A stretch of 11,174 bases of DNA from contig JANXTP010000259.1 of NCBI GenBank assembly GCA_025352345.1, positions 1-11,174 on the forward strand, written 5' to 3'. Source of the DNA: Burkholderiales bacterium. GTDB lineage: Bacteria; Pseudomonadota; Gammaproteobacteria; Burkholderiales; Burkholderiaceae_C. Under the pieces are notes generated by a model. The model had not been told where the DNA came from. It made no database searches and saw only the letters and a program-made list of their open reading frames with translations. Shown piece by piece: positions 1 to 5,130 of the stretch. The translations under genes and the position numbers were made by a program. Within the stretch, counting starts at the first letter, position 1. Each line of letters starts with the position of its first letter.

Positions 1-930
1 CATCAGGATGTTCACCGTGTCGATCAGCCGGCCGTCGAGCGACACCGCGCCCAGACCTTGCTGCCGGGCCTGCTGCATCGCCTCGATGATGCGGCGCGCC
101 TGCTGCACTTCGGCATTGCTCGGCGTGTAGACGGTGTTCGCTGGCTCGATCTGTGACGGGTGGATCACCCACTTGCCCTCGTAGCCCAGCACGGCCGCGC
201 GTTTCGCGGTCGACAGGAAACCATCCGGGTCGCTGAAATCGCCGTACGGGCCATCGAGCGGACGCAGGCCGTAGGCGCGGCAGGCGATCAGCATGCGCGT
301 CTGCGCCGCGTGCCAGGGGTCGGTCCAGTAGGTGTGGCGCTGGCCGTGGTCATCTGCATGGCTCAGCACCGCGCTGTCGGGGTGAACGCCACCGATGCCG
401 GTGGTGCGTGCGCGCGTCGAGGCGGCGTAGTCGGCGACGCCGAAGCTCATTGCCTCCAGCCGCTTCGACGATTGCGCGATCGCTTCCACATTCGCCATGC
501 CGAGGGCGGTCTCGATCAGCGCCTCGAAGCCGATGCGCTTGGTGCGCTGCTTGGCCGCCTCGATCTGCGAGACCAGCACGTCCACCGCGTAAATATCGGC
601 CGCGACGCCGACCTTCGGGATCAGGATCATGTCGAGCCGCGGGCAGGCCTCGACGATGTCGATCACGTCGCGGTACATGTGGTGCGTGTCCAGGCCGTTG
701 ATGCGCACCATCACGGTCTTGCGGCCCCAGTCGATGTCGTTGAGCGCGGCGATGATGTTCAGCCGCGCCTGGTCCTTGTCCTCGGGCGACACCGCGTCCT
801 CGCAGTCGAGGAACACGCTGTCTGCAGCCGAGCGCGCGGCCTTCTCGAACAGATGCGGTTTCGACCCCGGCACCGCCAGTTCGGTGCGGCTCAGGCGGTG
901 GGGGGCGGGCTGGATGCGGGTGAAGCTCAT
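1..930 (-). CDS. mclA: L-malyl-CoA lyase (serine cycle), 3' end cut by the window
   Basis: Cleaves (S)-malyl-CoA to acetyl-CoA and glyoxylate, the step that regenerates the C1 acceptor in the serine cycle. The 310 visible residues, read from the reverse complement, begin MSFTRIQ and track the Methylobacterium malyl-CoA lyase (324 aa, as remembered) almost without gaps, so only about 10-20 residues are missing. It is an HpcH/HpaI-type TIM barrel. Visible family residues are R76 in VRINGLD, the Mg-binding pair E140 (LIETALGMANVE) and D167 (SFGVADYAAS), and D299 near the C-terminus (SLDGRLID), which corresponds to the aspartate supplied by a neighbouring subunit in this family. The start ATG at 930 has an AGGA motif 7 nt upstream (CCAGGACTGCC-ATG). 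It is divergent from hprA. A beta-methylmalyl-CoA lyase role (ethylmalonyl-CoA pathway) is possible, but the hprA-mtdA-fchA context favours the serine cycle. The family call is firm; exact substrate range is inferred. Confidence 0.93.
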   Translation of the reverse strand, partial: MSFTRIQPAPHRLSRTELAVPGSKPHLFEKAARSAADSVFLDCEDAVSPEDKDQARLNIIAALNDIDWGRKTVMVRINGLDTHHMYRDVIDIVEACPRLDMILIPKVGVAADIYAVDVLVSQIEAAKQRTKRIGFEALIETALGMANVEAIAQSSKRLEAMSFGVADYAASTRARTTGIGGVHPDSAVLSHADDHGQRHTYWTDPWHAAQTRMLIACRAYGLRPLDGPYGDFSDPDGFLSTAKRAAVLGYEGKWVIHPSQIEPANTVYTPSNAEVQQARRIIEAMQQARQQGLGAVSLDGRLIDTVNILM

Positions 931-1054
931 GGCAGTCCTGGTGGCAAGGGTTTGGCGACGGGACGCCAGTGCTGGATTTTGATCGAGCCCAAAGTGCGAT
1001 TCGCGCGATCATCCGGTGAGTTCCAGAAAATGCACCGCTGAAGCGCCACTGAAC
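931..1054. promoter_or_regulatory. Divergent control region between mclA and hprA
   Basis: These 124 bp must contain the start signals for leftward mclA and probably for the rightward hprA-mtdA-fchA set. Two inverted repeats are visible. TGGCG/CGCCA (953-968, 6-bp spacer) lies just upstream of the mclA ribosome site. TGATCG (980-985) pairs with CGATCA (1006-1011) across 20 bp. The second pair overlaps the 8-bp palindrome TCGCGCGA (1001-1008). No good -35/-10 pair was found on either strand; a weak rightward TTGGCG-N17-GATTTT begins at 952. In Methylobacterium the serine-cycle genes are controlled by the LysR-type regulator QscR, so an operator here is plausible, but the binding sites are inferred from symmetry alone. 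Confidence 0.45.
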
Positions 1055-2005
1055 ATGACCGAACACCTGGTTTTCCTCGACCGCTCAACCCTGCAGGCGA
1101 CGCTGCGCCGGCCGTCCTTCGTCCACACCTGGGCAGAACACGCGACGACGTCCATCGACCAGGCGGTGCTGCGCCTGCGTGAGGCCACCATCGCGCTGAC
1201 CAACAAAGCGCCGTTGCGCGCCGAGGCGCTCGCCCAGTTGCCAAAGCTGAAGCTGATTGCCGTGGCGGCGACGGGCTACGACATCGTCGATGTCGCCGCC
1301 TGCCGCGAGCGCGGCATTGCGGTCTGCAACATCCGCAACTACGCGGTGCACACCGTGCCGGAGCATGTGTTCGCGCTGATCCTGGCGCTGCGCCGCAGCC
1401 TGTTCGCCTACCGCGCCGATGTCGAGCGCGGGCGCTGGCAGCAGTGCGAGCAGTTCTGCTTCTTCGACCACCCGATCGGCGACCTGCATGGCAGCACGAT
1501 GGGCATCATCGGTGGCGGGGCGCTCGGGCAGGGCACGGCCGCGCTGGCGCGCGCCTTCGGCATGCGGGTGCTGTTTGCCGACATCACGCCCGGCGCGCCG
1601 GCACGCGCTGACCGCACGCCGTTGGCGCAGGTGCTGACCGAGTCCGACGTGATCTCGCTGCACTGCCCGCTGACGCCAGCCACACGGCACCTGATCGGGC
1701 CCGCGCAGCTGCGCCAGATGAAGCGCAACGCGATCCTGGTCAACACGGCGCGCGGCGGGCTGGTCGATGAATCGGCGCTGGCCACGGCGCTCACCGAAGG
1801 CTGGATTGCCGGGGCAGGGTTCGACGTGCTGACCAGCGAGCCGCCCACCCAAGGCAACCCGCTGCTGGACTTGAGGCTGCCGAATTTCATCCTGACGCCG
1901 CACGTGGCCTGGGCGTCCAAGGATGCCATGCAGGGGCTGGCCGATCAGCTCATTGACAATGTCGAGCTGTTCGTCAAAGGCACTCCCCGGAACCTGGTGA
2001 CCTGA
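1055..2005 (+). CDS. hprA: Hydroxypyruvate reductase / D-glycerate dehydrogenase (serine cycle)
   Basis: Reduces hydroxypyruvate to D-glycerate in the serine cycle, using a reduced nicotinamide cofactor in the cytoplasm. The 316-aa product matches the D-2-hydroxyacid dehydrogenase family. It has an N-terminal substrate domain with AVAATGYDIVD (69-79) and NIRNYAVHTVPEH (92-104). The nucleotide-binding loop is GIIGGGALG (150-158), with D176 at the end of the second strand, which usually favours NADH over NADPH. The catalytic set is R233 (NTARGG), E262 (SEPP) and H283 (TPHVAWAS). Length and ends match the Methylobacterium HprA (about 314 aa, as remembered). The ATG at 1055 (MTEHLVFLDR) is chosen because conserved family sequence begins there; an in-frame GTG at 1016 would add 13 unrelated residues. 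The ribosome site is weak (GAAG about 11 nt upstream). It is the first gene of a probable operon with mtdA. Confidence 0.93.
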   Translation: MTEHLVFLDRSTLQATLRRPSFVHTWAEHATTSIDQAVLRLREATIALTNKAPLRAEALAQLPKLKLIAVAATGYDIVDVAACRERGIAVCNIRNYAVHTVPEHVFALILALRRSLFAYRADVERGRWQQCEQFCFFDHPIGDLHGSTMGIIGGGALGQGTAALARAFGMRVLFADITPGAPARADRTPLAQVLTESDVISLHCPLTPATRHLIGPAQLRQMKRNAILVNTARGGLVDESALATALTEGWIAGAGFDVLTSEPPTQGNPLLDLRLPNFILTPHVAWASKDAMQGLADQLIDNVELFVKGTPRNLVT

Positions 2006-2025
2006 GCGGCCACCGAGAGAAACCC

Positions 2026-2889
2026 ATGAAGAAACTCCTGTTCCAGTTGGACACCGACGCGATTCCGGCGGTGTTCGATACCGTGGTCGCCTACGACGGC
2101 GGGGCCGACCATGTGACGGCCTATGGCGGCATCACGCCCGACAACGTCGGCGCCCTGGTCGATGGCGCCATCTTCACCCGCGCGCCGAAAGACAAGAAGC
2201 ACACCGCGCTGTTCGTTGGTGGCAGCAACCTGCCGGCGGGCGAGGCCTTGCTGAAGGCAGTGCGCAAGAAGTTCTTCTCCAACTTCCGCGTGTCGGTGAT
2301 GCTCGACAGCAATGGTTCGAACACCACCGCCGCGGCCGCCGTGGCTTGCGTACTCAAGAGCGCCGGCGGCAGCGTGGCGGGCAAGCGCGCGGTGATCCTG
2401 GCCGGCACCGGCCCGGTCGGGCAGCGCGCGGCGGTGATGCTGGCGAAGGAGGGCGCGCGGGTCACCATCACCTCGCGCACGCTGGACAATGCCCAAAAGG
2501 TGGCTGATCACCTGAAGGCTGCCTTCGGCATCGAGGTGACGGCCATCGCGGCGCCCGATCTCGATGCCCGCGCCACAGCGTGCGAAGGCGCGCAGATCGT
2601 GTTCGCCACCGGTGCGGCCAGCTTGGTGCTGTTGCGCGAGGCCGACTGGAAAAGCAACCCGACGATCGAGCTGATGGCGGATGCGAACGCGACGCCGCCG
2701 CTCGGTCTGGAGGGCATCGACATGATGGACCGCGGTATCGAGCGCGACGGCAAGATCTGCTGGGGCGCGATCGGCTTTGGTGCGGTCAAGCTCGCGGTGC
2801 ACCGCGCCTGCATCGCCCAGTTGTTCGAGGCACCCGACCAGGTGCTGGATGCCGAGGCGATCTACGCCAAGGCCAAATCGATGGTCTGA
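2026..2889 (+). CDS. mtdA: NADP-dependent methylene-H4F / methylene-H4MPT dehydrogenase MtdA
   Basis: Interconverts methylene- and methenyl-tetrahydrofolate (and the tetrahydromethanopterin forms) with NADP, directing C1 units to serine synthesis or oxidation. The 287-aa protein opens with KKLLFQLDTDAIPAVFD, then YDGGADHVTAYGGITPDNVGA (23-43) and LDSNGSNTTAAA (93-104), hallmarks of MtdA rather than the paralogue MtdB. The Rossmann loop is GTGPVG (127-132). S150-R151 follows the second strand, where Methylobacterium MtdA has G-R, which suits recognition of the NADP 2'-phosphate. The C-terminal part ends HRACIAQLFEAPDQVLDAEAIY. Length equals the family's usual 287-288 aa. The start ATG has a GAGAG ribosome site 8 nt upstream. 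It begins 20 bp after hprA and ends 14 bp before fchA, so the three are probably co-transcribed. Confidence 0.95.
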   Translation: MKKLLFQLDTDAIPAVFDTVVAYDGGADHVTAYGGITPDNVGALVDGAIFTRAPKDKKHTALFVGGSNLPAGEALLKAVRKKFFSNFRVSVMLDSNGSNTTAAAAVACVLKSAGGSVAGKRAVILAGTGPVGQRAAVMLAKEGARVTITSRTLDNAQKVADHLKAAFGIEVTAIAAPDLDARATACEGAQIVFATGAASLVLLREADWKSNPTIELMADANATPPLGLEGIDMMDRGIERDGKICWGAIGFGAVKLAVHRACIAQLFEAPDQVLDAEAIYAKAKSMV

Positions 2890-2903
2890 GCTGGAGAACC
2901 CCC

Positions 2904-3527
2904 ATGATCGTTGAACAACCCGTCACCACCTTCCTCGACCGGCTCGCCAGCGGCGCGGCCACGCCCGGCGGCGGCAGCGCCGCCGCCATCATGGGTGCGA
3001 TGGGCGCGGCGCTGGTCAGCATGATGTGCAACCTGACCATCGGCAAGAAAAACTACGCCGAGGTCGAAGGTGAGATGCGCGCGGTTCTGGCCGATGCCGA
3101 AACGCTGCGTCGCCGGCTGGTCGACATGGTCGCCGAAGACATCGCTGCGTTCGACGGTTTGATGGCTGCTTATGGCCTCCCGAAGGACAGCGACGAACAG
3201 AAGGCGCAGCGCAGCGCAGCGATCCAGGTCGGACTGAAAGCGGCGACCGATGCGCCGCTGGCCTGCGCTCGCGCCAGCGCCGAGGTGATCTCGCTGGCGC
3301 TGCGCGCGGCGAAGGTGGGCAACACCAACGTGATCAGCGACGCCGGTGTCGGCGCCCTCGCCGCGCAGGCGGCGCTGCGCAGCGCGGCACTGAATGTGTA
3401 CATCAACGTGCCGAGCCTGAAGGACGCCGCTTACGCCAGCGCGTGCCGTGACGAGATCGATCGATTGCTGGCCAGCGCGGTGCCGCTGGCCGAGCAAACC
3501 TACGAGCTGGTGAAATCCAGGCTCTGA
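2904..3527 (+). CDS. fchA: Methenyl-tetrahydrofolate cyclohydrolase (FTCD_C family)
   Basis: Hydrolyses methenyl-H4F to 10-formyl-H4F, or the reverse, joining formate-tetrahydrofolate ligase to MtdA in C1 assimilation. The 207-aa, mostly helical protein belongs to the formiminotransferase-cyclodeaminase C-terminal family. Visible motifs are TPGGGSAAAI (20-29), SMMCNLTIGKK (39-49), AYGLPKDSDEQK (89-100) and NVISDAGVGALAAQAALRSA (142-161). All agree with Methylobacterium Fch (208 aa, as remembered). The ATG at 2904 has a GGAG ribosome site about 7 nt upstream (CTGGAGAACCCCC). A longer in-frame reading that starts inside mtdA at 2580 is not used, because its first 108 residues have no family similarity. 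Its TGA stop lies inside a palindrome shared with the convergent fabI stop. Confidence 0.93.
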   Translation: MIVEQPVTTFLDRLASGAATPGGGSAAAIMGAMGAALVSMMCNLTIGKKNYAEVEGEMRAVLADAETLRRRLVDMVAEDIAAFDGLMAAYGLPKDSDEQKAQRSAAIQVGLKAATDAPLACARASAEVISLALRAAKVGNTNVISDAGVGALAAQAALRSAALNVYINVPSLKDAAYASACRDEIDRLLASAVPLAEQTYELVKSRL

Positions 3528-3540
3528 CCTGGCGGGTCAG
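3524..3540. repeat. Inverted repeat embedding the stop codons of fchA and fabI
   Basis: CTGACC (3524-3529) and GGTCAG (3535-3540) are perfect reverse complements separated by TGGCG. The left arm contains the fchA stop (TGA, 3525-3527). The right arm contains the fabI stop read on the other strand (TCA, 3537-3539). As RNA it would form a 6-bp hairpin from either strand. No T-tract follows in either direction, so it is not a standard intrinsic terminator, although it is the only terminator-like structure in the 9-bp gap. Confidence 0.6.
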
Positions 3541-4322
3541 CCCAGATCGCCGCCACCCATCGCGTGGCTGAAGCCGCCGTCGACGTAGGTGATTTCAGAA
3601 GTGACCCCGGCGGCCAGATCGGACAGCAGGAAGGCAGCGACATTGCCGACATCGTCGATCGTCACGTTGCGGCGCAGCGGGGCGTTCTTCTCGACCACCT
3701 CGAGGATCTTGCCGAAGCCCTTGATGCCCGAGGCGGCCAGGGTCTTGATCGGCCCGGCTGAAATGCCGTTGACCCGCACGCCGCGCGGCCCGAGGCTCTC
3801 CGCCAGGTAACGCACGCTGGCTTCGAGCGAGGCCTTGGCCAGTCCCATCGTGTTGTAGTTCGGCACCGCCCGCAAGGCGCCCAGGTAGGTCAGTGTCAGC
3901 AGCGCCGAGCCCGCGCGCAGACGTGGCGCCGCCGCTTTCGCCATCGCCGGGAAACTGTAGGCGGAAATATCGTGCGCGATGCGGAAGGCTTCGCGCGACA
4001 GGCCGTCGAGGAAGTCGCCGGCGATCGATTCACGCGTGGCAAAGCCGATCGAATGGACGAAACCGTCGAATTCCGGCCAGACCTCGCCCAGCTGGCTGAA
4101 GAGGCGCTCGATCTGCGCGTCATCGACGACATCGCAGTCGTAAAGCAGCGTCGAGCCGAAATCTGCCGCCAGCCCGGCGGTGCGCTCCTTGAAGCGGTCG
4201 CCGACGTAGCTGAACGCCAGCTCGGCGCCTTCGCGGTGGCAGGCCCGCGCGATGCCGTAGGCGATCGAGCGGTTCGACAGCACGCCGGTGATCAACAAAC
4301 GCTTACCGGTCAGAAATCCCAT
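3537..4322 (-). CDS. fabI: Enoyl-[acyl-carrier-protein] reductase (NADH), FabI type
   Basis: Catalyses the last reductive step of each type II fatty-acid elongation cycle, trans-2-enoyl-ACP to acyl-ACP, as a cytoplasmic tetramer. The 261-aa short-chain-dehydrogenase fold begins MGFLTGKRLLITGVLSNRSIAYG, nearly the E. coli FabI opening (262 aa, as remembered). Catalytic Tyr146, Tyr156 and Lys163 (NYNTMGLAK) are in place, followed by ISAGPIKTLAASGIKGF (187-203). The usual triclosan-contact residues G93, M159 and F203 are also kept, so the sequence looks like the sensitive form (inference). The ATG at 4322 is chosen over an upstream in-frame ATG at 4361 because MGFL is the conserved FabI start. 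It converges on fchA and diverges from rimP, so it is probably transcribed alone. No convincing promoter was found upstream. Confidence 0.95.
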   Translation of the reverse strand: MGFLTGKRLLITGVLSNRSIAYGIARACHREGAELAFSYVGDRFKERTAGLAADFGSTLLYDCDVVDDAQIERLFSQLGEVWPEFDGFVHSIGFATRESIAGDFLDGLSREAFRIAHDISAYSFPAMAKAAAPRLRAGSALLTLTYLGALRAVPNYNTMGLAKASLEASVRYLAESLGPRGVRVNGISAGPIKTLAASGIKGFGKILEVVEKNAPLRRNVTIDDVGNVAAFLLSDLAAGVTSEITYVDGGFSHAMGGGDLG

Positions 4323-4419
4323 GGTGTATCCCAGGCGGTCAAAAGCGCCGGATTCTGGCATGCAGGGCGCAGGGTCTGGCGGTCCGCAGCAAGTCTGGTG
4401 AGCTTGACCGCATAGGGTG
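4323..4419. other. Upstream region of fabI, no gene seen
   Basis: This is the fabI side of the 238-bp divergent gap between fabI and rimP. Both strands were read. There is no tRNA cloverleaf (E. coli has metY before rimP; here none is visible) and no ORF with family features. No clear leftward -35/-10 pair for fabI was found. A TTGACC at 4404-4409 resembles a -35 box, but it is 33 bp from the TACAAT at 4443, which is too far for one sigma70 promoter. Confidence 0.5.
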
Positions 4420-4448
4420 TTGCCGGTACCTACCTCGCAGGCTACAAT
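4420..4448 (+). promoter_or_regulatory. Sigma70-type promoter for the rimP-nusA-infB operon
   Basis: TTGCCG (4420-4425, 4 of 6 consensus) and TACAAT (4443-4448, 5 of 6 consensus) are separated by exactly 17 bp. Transcription would begin near 4455, giving a leader of about 105 nt before rimP. It is the best-matched promoter I found in the window, and it lies directly before the conserved operon. The start point is inferred. Confidence 0.7.
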
Positions 4449-4478
4449 GCTGGTTTTCCGAGACGTTAGACCAAAAAC

Positions 4479-4508
4479 ATGGGCGGACTCTTCCAGCCCA
4501 TTTTTTTT
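4479..4508 (+). terminator. Intrinsic-terminator hairpin in the rimP leader (candidate attenuator)
   Basis: ATGGGC (4479-4484) pairs with GCCCAT (4496-4501). Inside it GGA pairs with TCC around a CTCT tetraloop, with one unpaired A at 4495, giving about 9 bp of stem. Eight T residues follow (4501-4508). The flanking CCAAAAA (4471-4477) can extend the pairing with TTTTT...GG on the other side. The hairpin lies only about 25 nt after the predicted transcription start and before rimP, so it would stop most transcripts unless read through. A leader with a terminator before rimP is known in Proteobacteria (the rimP leader motif in Rfam), and in E. coli NusA feeds back on this operon. Whether this copy belongs to that motif was not tested. 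Confidence 0.75.
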
Positions 4509-4538
4509 GGCCGATCGGAATGCATCGAATTGAGTTGA
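4479..4538 (+). other. Upstream ORF 1 in the rimP leader (19 codons), hypothetical
   Basis: An ATG lies exactly at the foot of the leader hairpin and reads 19 codons (MGGLFQPIFFGRSECIELS) straight through the hairpin and its T-tract to TGA at 4536-4538. No good ribosome site precedes it (only GAGA about 18 nt upstream), so translation is uncertain. If it were translated, ribosomes would cover the hairpin. It may be chance. Confidence 0.2.
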
Positions 4539-4564
4539 GCGAGCGGGGAATCGATAGCGAATGA
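4520..4564 (+). other. Upstream ORF 2 in the rimP leader (14 codons), stop overlaps the rimP start
   Basis: An ATG at 4520 reads 14 codons (MHRIELSERGIDSE) to a TGA at 4562-4564. The last codons are GAA-TGA, and the rimP ATG occupies 4561-4563, so stop and start overlap as ATGA. This is the same coupling geometry seen at rimP-nusA and truB-typA in this window. There is no clear ribosome site (a GATCGGA run directly abuts the ATG), so its reality is doubtful. Confidence 0.25.
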
Positions 4565-5130
4565 GCTGGCAGAACGCCGTTGAGAAGACCGTGACCGGGC
4601 TGGGTTACGACTTGGTGGGCACCGAGCGCAGCCCGAAGGGTCTGCTGCGCGTGTACATCGACAAGCTCCCGCCCGCGGTTCCAGCGCTGGCAGGGAGCAG
4701 CGAGTTCATCACGGTCGAGGATTGCGAGCGCGTGACCCGGCAACTGCAGCACGTGCTGGAAGTCGAGAACTGCGCCTACGAGCGTCTGGAAGTCTCTTCA
4801 CCGGGGCTGGATCGGCCGCTGAAGAAATTGGCTGATTACGTGCGATTCAGCGGCGAGCGGATCGATCTGACGCTGAAGCTGGCGTTCAAGGGGCGCAAGC
4901 ATTTCCAGGGTGTCCTGGAGCCCTTGGCGTCATTGGACGCGGGCTGGCGGCTCGTGTTCAACGTCGGTGGCGTCGATCAGGCGCTGGATTTTGCTTTCGA
5001 CGAAGTGCGAGAAGCCCGGCTGGTGCCGGTGGTGGATTTCAAGGGGCGTCGGTTTGCCGCGCCTGTGCAAGAGCTGACCGAGCAGGTCGAGTCGGCCGCA
5101 ACTGAAATGGGTGGAGACCGCAAACGATGA
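4561..5130 (+). CDS. rimP: Ribosome maturation factor RimP
   Basis: Assists maturation of the 30S ribosomal subunit in the cytoplasm. The 189-aa product begins SWQNAVEKTVTGLGYDLVG, typical of betaproteobacterial RimP. It holds the family signature YERLEVSSPGLDRPL (73-87), followed by an SH3-like C-terminal domain with GRKHFQGVL (111-119) and FDEVREARLVPVVDF (146-160). It is longer than E. coli RimP (about 150 aa) because of a Pro/Ala-rich insert at about 36-49 (LPPAVPALAGSSEF) and a charged C-terminal tail (170-189). A GGGGA run about 11 nt before the ATG is a distant ribosome site. It is the first gene of the operon and ends in an ATGA overlap with nusA. Confidence 0.93.
   Translation: MSWQNAVEKTVTGLGYDLVGTERSPKGLLRVYIDKLPPAVPALAGSSEFITVEDCERVTRQLQHVLEVENCAYERLEVSSPGLDRPLKKLADYVRFSGERIDLTLKLAFKGRKHFQGVLEPLASLDAGWRLVFNVGGVDQALDFAFDEVREARLVPVVDFKGRRFAAPVQELTEQVESAATEMGGDRKR

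Noticed and set aside
160..1041. Plus-strand 293-codon frame over the mclA region
   Set aside because: The minus strand encodes an excellent malyl-CoA lyase with all catalytic residues; the plus-strand product has no recognisable family features.
2580..2903. N-terminal extension of FchA by 108 codons overlapping mtdA
   Set aside because: The extension is an out-of-frame reading of mtdA with no similarity to the cyclohydrolase family. The ATG at 2904 has a ribosome site and the expected family length.
4404..4448. TTGACC at 4404 as -35 for the TACAAT at 4443
   Set aside because: The spacer would be 33 bp, incompatible with a sigma70 promoter. TTGCCG at 4420 with a 17-bp spacer fits better.
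4323..4560. Possible tRNA gene upstream of rimP, as metY in E. coli
   Set aside because: No acceptor stem, T-loop GTTCRA or CCA-compatible cloverleaf could be found in either strand of the gap.
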